Assembly (NCBI GenBank): GCA_035759585.1
Contig: DASTUP010000059.1
Coordinates: 1-10,397 of the forward strand
Direction: 5' to 3'
Length of the DNA stretch: 10,397 nt
Origin: CAMLLJ01 sp035759585
Lineage (GTDB): Bacteria; Gemmatimonadota; Gemmatimonadetes; Gemmatimonadales; GWC2-71-9
Made by a program: the position numbers and the translations under genes. The notes under the pieces are model-generated. The model made no database searches and was not told where the DNA came from. It saw only the letters and a list, made by a program, of their open reading frames with translations. Of this stretch, positions 1-6,946 are shown piece after piece. How positions within the stretch are numbered: the first letter of the stretch is position 1; each line of letters starts with the position of its first letter.

Positions 1-1
1 G

Positions 2-292
2 CGCACGGCGACGGTCGCGTTCGTCGTCGAGCAGGGCCTCGGGGCGCGCGGGCTGCAGACGGCGATCAACGAATCGGGACCGTACGAGGAAGTCCTGCTC
101 ATCGACGGCGGAGAAGGGGAGGCTGCCGTCTCGGTCGCGGCCGACACCCTCTCGACCGGGGAAGGCCGCGCGCGAATCGCGCGGTGGACGCTCAGGACCC
201 GCTTCGGCGGCACTCCCGTGGAGACGGTGGACCTTGCCGATGCCGCGGAGCTCGAGCGACGCATCGCGGCGTGGCTCGGAGGCGGATCGTGA
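2..292 (+). CDS. C-terminal part of a degenerate M42-like aminopeptidase (5' end outside window)
   Basis: Only the last 96 residues are visible, ending at TGA 290-292. The piece resembles the end of M42 (glutamyl aminopeptidase/TET-like) metallopeptidases: FVVEQGLGARGL at residues 7-18 aligns without gaps to the family motif FTVQEEVGLRGA, LLID at 32-35 matches the strand carrying a metal-binding Asp, and RFGGTPVETVDL at 67-78 matches the family's RYxHSPVExxDL. Important residues are not conserved. The Glu-Glu pair (catalytic base and metal ligand) reads Gln11-Gly12, and the metal-binding His reads Gly70. The stretch between the Asp and the last motif is about 34 residues, against 84 in the neighbouring intact paralogue. 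This points to a non-catalytic relative. The stop overlaps the GTG start of the next gene (GTGA), so the two are probably co-translated. Assignment is by motif reading only; another zinc-peptidase-like fold is possible. Confidence 0.5.
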   Translation, partial: RTATVAFVVEQGLGARGLQTAINESGPYEEVLLIDGGEGEAAVSVAADTLSTGEGRARIARWTLRTRFGGTPVETVDLADAAELERRIAAWLGGGS

Positions 293-1383
293 GGGGCATC
301 CGGTCGGCCATGGTCGCGCTGGCACTCGCAGCGGCAGCCGCGCAGCCGGTGTCGGCGCAGGACAACCGCAGCGACGCGGAGCGCATGCTCCGCACGCTCG
401 TCGAGACGTATGGACCGTCGGGGATGGAAGGGCCGGTGCGGGACGCCGTGCAGCGGCTGCTCCCGGCCTGGGCAAGGGCGGAGACCGATACGGCAGGGAA
501 TCTCCGGGTGCGCGTCGGGCAGGGTGGTGCTCCGGTCGTCTTCGTCGCGCATCTCGATGAGGTCGGATTCCGCATCACCGCGATCAACGATGACGGCTCG
601 CTGCAGCTCGCGCGCCTCGGTGGTTTCTTTCCTTCGCTCTTCGAAGCGCAGGCGGCGCTGGTGCACACCGGCGCGCGGGCGCCGGTGCCGGGCATTTTCC
701 GCCCGCGCACCGCGGCGGACGCACCGCCGCGCCGCACGCCGGAGGCGATCGTCGGCGACGTGGGCACCACCTCGCGCGCCGCCACCGACGCGCTCGGCAT
801 CCGCATCGGCCACACCATGACGATGCCGAAGCATTATGTGCGGCTCGCGGGGACCCGTGTCACCGGCCGCTCGTTCGACGACCGCGTCGGAGCCACTGCG
901 CTCCTGCTCGCGCTCAACTCACTGGATCGCTCGCGGCTCGACCATGAAGTGATCTTCCTCTGGAGCGTGCGGGAGGAAATCGGGCTCGAGGGTGCCGAGG
1001 CGGCGGCGCGCGCACTCGGGCTTGCGCCACGCCGGGTGCATGCCGTCGACACCTTCGTCTCCGCCGATTCGCCGCTCGAGCATCCGGCCTTCGGTGTCGC
1101 GCGGGCGGGTGAAGGGGCCGTGGTTCGCGCGATCGACAACAGCGCGGTGGCGCCGCCGCCCCTCGTGGATTCCCTCGTGGCCCTGGCCCGGGCACGAGCC
1201 ATTCCGCTGCAGCTCGGCGCGACCAACGGCGGCAACGATGGCTCCGCCTTCGCACCGTGGGGCGTGCCCGACGTCCCGATCGCATGGCCGCTCCGCTACT
1301 CGCATTCGCCGGCAGAAGTTTCCGATCTCCTGGACGTCGTCGCCCTCGGGGAACTGGTGCGGGCAATCGCGGAGGAGTGGTAG
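289..1383 (+). CDS. M42-family metallopeptidase with signal peptide
   Basis: Predicted co-catalytic two-metal aminopeptidase of the M42 family, 364 residues. The expected ligands are all present: His88 and Asp90 (HLDEVGF), Asp197 (SFDDRVG), catalytic Glu229 and ligand Glu230 (VREEIGLEGA), Asp254 (AVDTF) and His339 (RYSHSPAE). The GTG at 289 is chosen as start because GGAGG lies 6 bases upstream (278-282), it overlaps the previous stop, and it supplies Arg2 and Arg5 ahead of the hydrophobic run. An ATG at 310 would lose these basic residues. Residues 1-23 look like a Sec signal peptide: a basic start, an Ala/Leu-rich core, and VSA before Gln24. Known M42 enzymes are mostly cytosolic, so export is unusual. 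Residues about 129-150 form an Arg/Pro/Ala-rich insertion. It sits beside, but probably outside, the arginine operon; the exact substrate cannot be read from sequence. Confidence 0.85.
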   Translation: MRGIRSAMVALALAAAAAQPVSAQDNRSDAERMLRTLVETYGPSGMEGPVRDAVQRLLPAWARAETDTAGNLRVRVGQGGAPVVFVAHLDEVGFRITAINDDGSLQLARLGGFFPSLFEAQAALVHTGARAPVPGIFRPRTAADAPPRRTPEAIVGDVGTTSRAATDALGIRIGHTMTMPKHYVRLAGTRVTGRSFDDRVGATALLLALNSLDRSRLDHEVIFLWSVREEIGLEGAEAAARALGLAPRRVHAVDTFVSADSPLEHPAFGVARAGEGAVVRAIDNSAVAPPPLVDSLVALARARAIPLQLGATNGGNDGSAFAPWGVPDVPIAWPLRYSHSPAEVSDLLDVVALGELVRAIAEEW

Positions 1384-1401
1384 GGGTCCTTCGCGCGCCC
1401 C

Positions 1402-1442
1402 TTGCCCCAGCCGGCCTGCATACTGCATATTTATGCGATGCA
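1402..1442 (+). promoter_or_regulatory. Putative argG promoter with ArgR-type operator (ARG box)
   Basis: The 54-base gap before argG contains an AT-rich island in otherwise GC-rich DNA. TGCATATTTATGCG at 1424-1437 is a near-perfect dyad with one mismatch in 6-base arms and resembles the TGAATA/TGCATA-type ARG boxes bound by ArgR/AhrC repressors. A second TGCATA (1417-1422) lies upstream, and ATGCA (1438-1442) overlaps the start codon, giving four half-sites in 26 bases. A plausible promoter is TTGCCC (1402-1407), 18 bases, then CATATT (1426-1431). This would start transcription at or next to the A of the argG ATG, giving a leaderless mRNA and placing the operator over the -10 element. The dyad is seen directly; promoter and repressor binding are inferred. 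Confidence 0.5.
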
Positions 1443-2646
1443 GACTTCTCGCGGCGTCCTCGCCCTCGCCTTCTCCGGCGGCCTCGACACCTCCTACTGC
1501 GTCCCGAAGCTCGCGGATGCCGGCTGGGAGGTGCATACCGTATTCGTCAACACCGGCGGCACCTCCGACGCGCAGCGCGCCGCCATCGCCCGGCAGGCCG
1601 ACGCCGTCGGGGCGGTGACCCACCACGAAGTGGACGCGCGCGCGCTCGTCTTCGACCGCTTCGTCCGCTTCCTCATCCAGGGCAATGTGCTGCGCGGCGA
1701 GGTCTATCCGCTCTCCGTCGCCGCCGAGCGGACGCAGCAGGCGATCTCGGTCATCGACGTCGCCCGCAGCATCGGCGCGTCGGCCGTTGCGCACGGCTCC
1801 ACCGGCGCGGGCAACGATCAGATCCGCTTCGACATCGCCTTGCGCGTCCTCGCGCCCGATCTCCAGATCATCACGCCGATCCGCGACGAGGGGATCCGCC
1901 GCGACCAGTCGATCGCCTACCTGAGCGAGCGCGGCCTTCCCGTGCCCGAAGGCGCGGGTGCGTACAGCGTGAACCGCGGCCTCTGGGGCACGACGTGGGG
2001 CGGCGGGTGGACGCACGACACGTGGGCCGGCCCGCCGCCGGAGCTCATCGATGCGCCCGGCAATGCGCCGGCGCCGGAAGAGCACGTCGTCGAGTGGAAG
2101 GCGGGTGTCCCTGTCGCGCTCGATGGCGAGGCGCTCGACGGCGGGGCGCTCGTCGATCGCATCGGCGCGCTGGCGGATGCCTACGGGGTCGGCCGCTCGA
2201 TCCATGTGGGCGAGACCGCGCTCGGCATCAAGGGCCGTATCGGCTTCGAGGCGGGTGCCGCGCTCATCCTCATCGGCGCGCACCGCGAGCTCGAGAAGCT
2301 GGTGCTCACCAAGTGGCAGTCCTTCTGGAAGGACCAGCTCGGCCGCTTCTACGGTGACCGGCTCCACGAGGGCCACTACTTCGATCCCGCGCTGCGCGAC
2401 ATCGAAGCGCTCTTCGCCAGCTCGCAGGCGCGCGTCACGGGCGAGACACGCGTGCGCCTGGCGCCCGGCCGCTTCCAGGTCGTGGCGGCTCGAAGCCCGT
2501 ACTCGATGATGGATCCGTCGATCGCCACCTATGGCGAGGAGAACCTGCTCTGGACCGGCGACGAGGCCCGCGCCTTTGCGCGGGTTTCGGCGATTCCCGA
2601 GCTGCTGGCCGGAAAGGCCGCCCTGCGCGGTAACGGAGGAGCGTGA
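1438..2646 (+). CDS. argG: Argininosuccinate synthase
   Basis: Joins citrulline and aspartate with ATP to make argininosuccinate, the penultimate arginine step, in the cytosol. 402 residues, close to the usual 400. The N-type ATP pyrophosphatase loop AFSGGLDTS is at residues 11-19, and the family motif HGSTGAGNDQIRFD is at 119-132. The later motif YSVNRGLWGTTWGG resembles the version I recall from Bacteroidetes-type synthases rather than the E. coli type. ATG 1438 is chosen because residues 2-10 lead straight into the nucleotide loop. No Shine-Dalgarno sequence precedes it, which fits a leaderless transcript. A TTG at 1402 would add 12 residues lying in the operator region and is unlikely. 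First gene of the arginine block; one base separates its stop from the next start. Confidence 0.95.
   Translation: MQTSRGVLALAFSGGLDTSYCVPKLADAGWEVHTVFVNTGGTSDAQRAAIARQADAVGAVTHHEVDARALVFDRFVRFLIQGNVLRGEVYPLSVAAERTQQAISVIDVARSIGASAVAHGSTGAGNDQIRFDIALRVLAPDLQIITPIRDEGIRRDQSIAYLSERGLPVPEGAGAYSVNRGLWGTTWGGGWTHDTWAGPPPELIDAPGNAPAPEEHVVEWKAGVPVALDGEALDGGALVDRIGALADAYGVGRSIHVGETALGIKGRIGFEAGAALILIGAHRELEKLVLTKWQSFWKDQLGRFYGDRLHEGHYFDPALRDIEALFASSQARVTGETRVRLAPGRFQVVAARSPYSMMDPSIATYGEENLLWTGDEARAFARVSAIPELLAGKAALRGNGGA
2635..2640 (+). promoter_or_regulatory. Shine-Dalgarno site for the P-loop gene
   Basis: GGAGGA lies inside the last argG codons, 7 bases before ATG 2648. It fixes that start against the open frame extending upstream through argG to 2531, and suggests translational coupling with argG. 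Confidence 0.75.
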
Positions 2647-2647
2647 C

Positions 2648-3736
2648 ATGGTCGTGACCACGCGCGTCCGGCTCGACCGGATCGCATCCAGCACGCGGAA
2701 CGCGCACCTCGGCACCGAGGTCATCGTCGGCGACGAGATCGTGGCCGCCGAAGGGTACGTCCTCGCGGTGCGGATCCTGGAGGACAAGTCCTCGTACAAC
2801 ACCGTCGAGGATCTCTCGGGCCGCATGGTCTCGCTCCGCGCGGGAGACGTGCTGGCCGGCACGCTCGGCGCGCGCCGCGCGCTCCGCGGCTATGCCGGCG
2901 AAGTTCCGCCGCACATCGCCGTGGGGGACGTCATCCACGTCCTCAATCTCGGGGGCATCCTCGGGCGCTGCACCTCGGTGAACCCGGACATCGGCCCGCC
3001 GTTCAATGCCCAGGTGCTCGGAGCCGTGCTGACGTTCCCCGCGCTCGGTGATCGCGTCGGCCGGCCGGCGCACATCCGCGATCATGCCGTGCCGGTGGCG
3101 GACCGGATCGAGCAGCGGATCCCGGTGGTCTATATCGCCGGCACGTGCATGAATGCCGGAAAGACCGTCGCGGCCACGGAGCTCGTGCGCGGGCTCTCCC
3201 GGGCAGGCCTCCGGGTCGCCGCTGCAAAGCTGACCGGCGTGTCACTCATGCGTGATGCGCTCTCGATGCAGGATGCCGGTGCCGTCGCCGCCCTCACGTT
3301 CAACGACGTGGGCATCGCGACGACGCATCCGGGCGTCACCGTCGCGAGCGCCAAGGGGATCTTCAACCGCCTCGCCGCCGCCCGGCCCGACGTGATCGTG
3401 GCCGAGCTCGGCGATGGCATTCTCGGCGAGTACGGCGTGCAGGACATCCTGCGTGATCCGGAGCTCGCTTCGCTCGGCGCCGCCTGGATCATGGCGGCGC
3501 CCGATCCGGTGGGCTGCTGGGGCGCGCTCCAGCTCATGCGCGACGAGTTCGGCCTGCCGATCACGGCGATCACCGGGCCCGCGACCGACAACGACGTCGG
3601 CCAGCACTACATCAGGGCATCGCTCGGCCTCGAGGCGTTCAACGCGCGGCGCAATCCGGACGGTCTCGTCCTCGCGGCGCGCGAGGGACTCGACGCATGG
3701 ACCGCCGCCGCGGCCCCCGCGGAGGTGGGCGCGTGA
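2648..3736 (+). CDS. Uncharacterised P-loop NTPase inside the arginine operon
   Basis: I do not recognise a named family with certainty. The product has 362 residues in two parts. Residues 1 to about 150 are rich in short beta-type segments and carry distinctive motifs: KSSYN (47-51), GDVIHVLNLGG (93-103) and CTSVNPDIGPPF (108-119). Residues about 157-350 form a nucleotide-binding domain with Walker A GTCMNAGKT (165-173), a KLTG segment with Lys194 and a Walker B-like IVAELGDG (250-257). This layout recalls SIMIBI-class enzymes such as dethiobiotin synthetase, MobB, and the C-terminal domain of DUF1611/DgcN. No signal peptide or membrane segment is seen, so it is probably cytosolic. It lies 1 base after argG and overlaps the argC start (GTGA), so it is made with the arginine enzymes. 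Possible roles are a ligase, an acyltransferase-like step or a regulator; none is shown by sequence. Confidence 0.85.
   Translation: MVVTTRVRLDRIASSTRNAHLGTEVIVGDEIVAAEGYVLAVRILEDKSSYNTVEDLSGRMVSLRAGDVLAGTLGARRALRGYAGEVPPHIAVGDVIHVLNLGGILGRCTSVNPDIGPPFNAQVLGAVLTFPALGDRVGRPAHIRDHAVPVADRIEQRIPVVYIAGTCMNAGKTVAATELVRGLSRAGLRVAAAKLTGVSLMRDALSMQDAGAVAALTFNDVGIATTHPGVTVASAKGIFNRLAAARPDVIVAELGDGILGEYGVQDILRDPELASLGAAWIMAAPDPVGCWGALQLMRDEFGLPITAITGPATDNDVGQHYIRASLGLEAFNARRNPDGLVLAAREGLDAWTAAAAPAEVGA
3721..3726 (+). promoter_or_regulatory. Shine-Dalgarno site for argC
   Basis: GGAGGT lies 6 bases before GTG 3733 and decides the argC start, since the reading frame is open further upstream (to ATG 3697) with no comparable site. 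The GTG overlaps the TGA of the preceding gene. Confidence 0.75.
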
Positions 3737-4779
3737 CGGGACTGCGCGTGGCGGTCGTCGGCGGGGCGGGGTACGCGGGCGGCGAGCTCCTTCGCCTCCT
3801 CCTCCAGCATCCGGAAGTGTCCGAGTGCGTCGCGACGAGCCGCAGCCAGGCGGGGAAGGCCATCGCGGACGTGCATCCATCGCTCGCGCCGCTCACGGAA
3901 ACGCGGTTCTCCGGGGAGACCGCGGGCGAGGTCGCGCGTGGACGCGACGTCGTCTTCCTCGCGCTGGAGCATGGCGAATCGTCGCGCGTCGCGCCGGAGG
4001 TTTTCGCGGCCGGGCCGGGTCTCGTGATCGACCTCGCCGCGGATTTCCGCGTTCCGGCGCCGCGCCTCTACGAGCGGTACTACGGCGCGCATGCGGCGCC
4101 CGATTTCGTCTCGCGCTTCGTCTACGGCCTCGCCGACGTGGCGGGTGAGACGCTCCGTGGCGCGACGGCCATCGCTGCGCCCGGCTGCTTCGCCACGTCG
4201 GCCCAGCTCGCACTCTATCCGCTCGCGCCCCTCGCGGCGGCGGACCCGTCGATCGCCCCGGTGCTGTTTGCGGTCACGGGCTCGAGCGGTGCCGGGGTGC
4301 AGCCGAAGCCGACGACGCATCATCCGGCCCGCGCGCACAACATGTTCGCGTATTCGGTGCTTTCGCATCGCCACGAGGCGGAGGTGACCGGCGCGTGGCA
4401 GGAGTGGACGGGGCGCCCGGATGCGGCCGCCAGGCTCATCGTGCACTCCGGCCCGTTCGTGCGCGGAATCCACCTGACCCTGCATGCCCGCTTCGCCCAT
4501 CCGCAGAAGGGCGACGCCGCGCGCCGCTATCGCGAGGCGTTCGCCGGCCGCCCGTTCGTTCGCGTGCTCGAGAGTCCGCCGGAGCTGACGCATGCGGTCG
4601 GGAGCAATTACGCGCTGCTCCATGCCGCAGAGAGCGAAGATGGCCGAGAGCTGCAGGTCTCGATCGTCCTCGACAACCTGATCAAGGGGGCGGGCGGACA
4701 GGGGATCCAGGCCATGAACCTGGCGCTCGGACTTCCCGAGACGGCGGGCCTCGATGCCGTCGGAATCTTCCCATGCTGA
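3733..4779 (+). CDS. argC: N-acyl-gamma-glutamyl-phosphate reductase
   Basis: NADPH-dependent reduction of N-acylglutamyl 5-phosphate to the semialdehyde, third step of the pathway. 348 residues from GTG 3733. The nucleotide-binding motif GGAGYAG is at residues 10-16. The catalytic Cys152 sits in PGCFAT, where many homologues read GCYPT. The catalytic-histidine region reads HRHEAEV with His212 and His214, and GSSGAG lies before it. The C-terminal DNLIKGAGGQGIQAMNLALG is a family hallmark. It overlaps the next gene by 7 bases (4773-4779). The acyl group handled may be succinyl rather than acetyl if the carbamoyltransferase prediction holds; ArgC sequence alone does not decide this. Confidence 0.95.
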   Translation: MTGLRVAVVGGAGYAGGELLRLLLQHPEVSECVATSRSQAGKAIADVHPSLAPLTETRFSGETAGEVARGRDVVFLALEHGESSRVAPEVFAAGPGLVIDLAADFRVPAPRLYERYYGAHAAPDFVSRFVYGLADVAGETLRGATAIAAPGCFATSAQLALYPLAPLAAADPSIAPVLFAVTGSSGAGVQPKPTTHHPARAHNMFAYSVLSHRHEAEVTGAWQEWTGRPDAAARLIVHSGPFVRGIHLTLHARFAHPQKGDAARRYREAFAGRPFVRVLESPPELTHAVGSNYALLHAAESEDGRELQVSIVLDNLIKGAGGQGIQAMNLALGLPETAGLDAVGIFPC

Positions 4780-5939
4780 CGGCCCCGCACACCCGTCCGG
4801 AGGCCGCCCTGCTGCCGGTCTATGCGCAGATGCCGGTGCGCCCGGTCTCCGGGCATGGGTCGTGGCTCGTGGACGAGGCGGGCGACGAATGGCTCGACGC
4901 ATACGGCGGCCATGCCGTCGCCGCCACGGGCCACAGCCATCCGCACGTCGTCCGCGCGATCGCGGAGCAGGCGGCGACGCTGCTCTTCTACTCCACCGTG
5001 GTCCCGCATCCGAAGCGCGAGGCGCTCGCGCGCGAGCTCGCGCGACTCTCGCCGGAGCCGCTCGGCCGGGTGTTCTTCTGCAACTCGGGCGCGGAAGCGA
5101 ACGAGAACGCATTGCATCTGGCGCGGAAAGTCACCGGCCGGCAGCGGATCGTCTCGCTCGCAGGCGGCTGGCACGGACGCACCGTTGCCACGCTCGCCGT
5201 GACCGATGGTGCGAAGTACGAGGCGGGTGCGCTCCGCGCCGGCATGCCGCTCTCGACCCGCGTTCCGTTCGACGATGCCGGCGCCCTCGGGAGCGCGGTG
5301 GACGAGTCGGTAGCCGCAGTGATTCTCGAGCCGGTGCAGGGCATGACCGGCGCGCGGGACTGCTCGCCCGACTTCCTCGCCGCCGCGCGCCGGATCTGCA
5401 GCGAGCGCGGTGCGCTCCTCATCTTCGACGAGGTGCAGTGCGGCGTCGGCCGCTGCGGGGCATTCACGGCGGCGGAGTCGTACGGCGTGGTTCCCGACGT
5501 GCTGACGCTGGCCAAGGGGCTCGGATCGGGACTTCCGATCGCCGCCACCATCACGACGCCGGATGTGGCGGCCAGGCTGGTGATCGGCGATCTCGGCAGC
5601 ACCTTCGGCGGCGGCCCCGTGCCATGTGCCGCCGCACTCGCGACGATCGAAGTGATCGAGCGCGAGGGGCTGATCGGGAACGCGATCGCCGTCGGCGAGC
5701 AGCTGCGTACCGGTGCCCTCGAGCTCGGGGCTCGCGCCGTTCAGGGGCGCGGGCTTCTGCTCGGCCTCCGGCTCGAGCGGCCCGCGGCGGAGGTGCAGCG
5801 CGCGCTCTTCCGCCGCCGGATCCTCACCGGCACCTCGGCGGACCCCGCCGTGCTCCGGCTGCTGCCGCCGCTCTCCTTCAGCGCGCCGGAAGCGGACCAC
5901 CTGCTCGACGCACTTCGCGAGGTGCTGCATGAAGCGTGA
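4773..5939 (+). CDS. argD: N-acylornithine aminotransferase
   Basis: Class III PLP-dependent transaminase that converts N-acylglutamate semialdehyde and glutamate to N-acylornithine and 2-oxoglutarate. 388 residues, normal for ArgD. Visible landmarks are CNSGAEANE from residue 103 (PLP phosphate region), GGWHGRT, the cofactor-ring Asp219 and Gln222 in FDEVQCGVGR, the Schiff-base Lys248 in LAKGLGSGLP, and GSTFGGGP. ATG 4773 is chosen because the protein then begins a few residues before the first conserved segment; upstream extension would run through argC. It overlaps argC by 7 bases and argF' by 11. Ornithine or succinylornithine aminotransferases are similar, but the operon makes the biosynthetic ArgD role the natural reading. 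Confidence 0.94.
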   Translation: MLTAPHTRPEAALLPVYAQMPVRPVSGHGSWLVDEAGDEWLDAYGGHAVAATGHSHPHVVRAIAEQAATLLFYSTVVPHPKREALARELARLSPEPLGRVFFCNSGAEANENALHLARKVTGRQRIVSLAGGWHGRTVATLAVTDGAKYEAGALRAGMPLSTRVPFDDAGALGSAVDESVAAVILEPVQGMTGARDCSPDFLAAARRICSERGALLIFDEVQCGVGRCGAFTAAESYGVVPDVLTLAKGLGSGLPIAATITTPDVAARLVIGDLGSTFGGGPVPCAAALATIEVIEREGLIGNAIAVGEQLRTGALELGARAVQGRGLLLGLRLERPAAEVQRALFRRRILTGTSADPAVLRLLPPLSFSAPEADHLLDALREVLHEA

Positions 5940-6936
5940 TTACCTCGCGATGGAGGAGTGGGGCGCGCCCGATGTCGAGCGGCTCCTCGACCTCGCCGGC
6001 CGGATCAAGCGCGGCGAGATCGACGGGGGCCTCGAGCGGAAGGTGCTGGCGATGGTCTTCATGGACCCGAGCCTTCGCACCCGGAGCAGCTTCGAGACCG
6101 CGATGTTCCTGCATGGCGGCCATGCGGTGGTGCTCGAGCCGGGCAAGGGAAGCTGGACGCTCGAGACCGAGCATGGCGTGGTGATGGACGGAACCTCGGT
6201 GGAGCATGTCGTGGAGGCCGCGCGGGTGCTCGGCCGCTACGCCGATGCGCTGGCCGTCCGCGTGTTCCCGCGCGGGAAGGAGTGGGCAGTCGAGCGCGAG
6301 GATCGCGTCATCCGCGACTTTGCACGCTACTGCGAGAAGCCGGTGATCAATCTCGAGAGCACGCGCCGCCACCCCTGCCAGGGCCTCGCCGATGCGATGA
6401 CGCTGCGGGAGGAGCTCGGCGCCACGCGGGGCCGGAAGTTCGTGCTTTCCTGGGCCTGGCACCCGAAGGCGCTCCCGACGGCCGTTCCCGCGAGTGCAGC
6501 CCTCGCGGCCGCACAGATCGGCATGGATGTCGTGGTCGCGCGGCCGGACGGCTTCGACCTCGACCCCGACGACATGGCGGCGATCGCCCGGGTGGCACAG
6601 GCCGCCGGTGGCTCCGTGTCGGTCAGCAACGACATGGACGCAGCCCTCGAGGGGGCGGAGGCGGTGTACGTGAAGGCGTGGGGCTCGCTCGAGCAGTTCG
6701 GGCGGCCCGAGGCCGAAGCGGCGCTCCGCGCACCGCATCGCGCGTGGCGGCTCACCGCCGATCGCCTGCGTGCCACGAAGGAGGGGAAGGCGATCGCGAT
6801 GCACTGCCTTCCCGTCAGGCGGAACGTCGAGATCGACGATGCGGTCCTCGACGGCCCGAATTCCGTCGTCGTCGATCAGGCGGAGAACCGGCTCCATGTG
6901 CAGCGCGCGCTGCTGCTGGAGCTGATCGGAGCGTAA
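5929..6936 (+). CDS. argF': N-acylornithine carbamoyltransferase, predicted N-succinylornithine type
   Basis: Transfers the carbamoyl group from carbamoyl phosphate to N-acylornithine, giving N-acylcitrulline. 335 residues, against 339 in the Xanthomonas enzyme. Carbamoyl-phosphate motifs are SLRTR (48-52) and HPCQ (148-151); HCLPVRRN begins at His292. GGHAVVLEPGK, ARVLGRY and AENRLHVQ match the acetyl/succinylornithine family, not ordinary OTCase. At the position equivalent to Xanthomonas Glu92 it has Val91. Published swaps of that Glu to Pro, Ser, Val or Ala turn the acetyl enzyme into a succinyl one, so succinylornithine is the predicted substrate. The carboxylated Lys302 of the Xanthomonas enzyme is Glu301 here, and Ser253 is Ala250. 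ATG 5929 (GAGGTG 4 bases upstream) aligns with the start of known homologues better than ATG 5950. Confidence 0.92.
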   Translation: MKRDYLAMEEWGAPDVERLLDLAGRIKRGEIDGGLERKVLAMVFMDPSLRTRSSFETAMFLHGGHAVVLEPGKGSWTLETEHGVVMDGTSVEHVVEAARVLGRYADALAVRVFPRGKEWAVEREDRVIRDFARYCEKPVINLESTRRHPCQGLADAMTLREELGATRGRKFVLSWAWHPKALPTAVPASAALAAAQIGMDVVVARPDGFDLDPDDMAAIARVAQAAGGSVSVSNDMDAALEGAEAVYVKAWGSLEQFGRPEAEAALRAPHRAWRLTADRLRATKEGKAIAMHCLPVRRNVEIDDAVLDGPNSVVVDQAENRLHVQRALLLELIGA

Positions 6937-6946
6937 CGGCAGCAGT

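Noticed and set aside
1382..1402. AGGGG...CCCCT inverted repeat after the peptidase stop as a terminator
   Set aside because: The stem is only 5 base pairs with an 11-base loop and no T-tract follows, so it is too weak to call.
1402..1437. Upstream TTG as the argG start
   Set aside because: It would add 12 unconserved residues encoded by the putative operator and has no ribosome site; ATG 1438 leads directly into the conserved nucleotide loop.
1257..2357. Long alternative + strand frame across the argG promoter and first part of argG
   Set aside because: Arg/Ala/Pro-rich out-of-frame translation of the peptidase end and argG, with no recognisable domain.
919..2862. Very long open frame on the - strand (647 codons) across the peptidase and argG
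   Set aside because: It runs opposite recognisable genes, spans a promoter region and shows no family motifs. High third-position G+C in the real genes commonly leaves antisense frames open.
3607..5112. Open frame of 501 codons on the - strand opposite argC and argD
   Set aside because: Arg-rich, low-complexity product with no motifs; antisense shadow of two well-supported genes.
5929..6936. Ordinary ornithine carbamoyltransferase (argF)
   Set aside because: The GGHAVVLEPGK, MDGTSVEH and HCLPVRRNVE...AENRLHVQ segments match the acetyl/succinylornithine family rather than OTCase.
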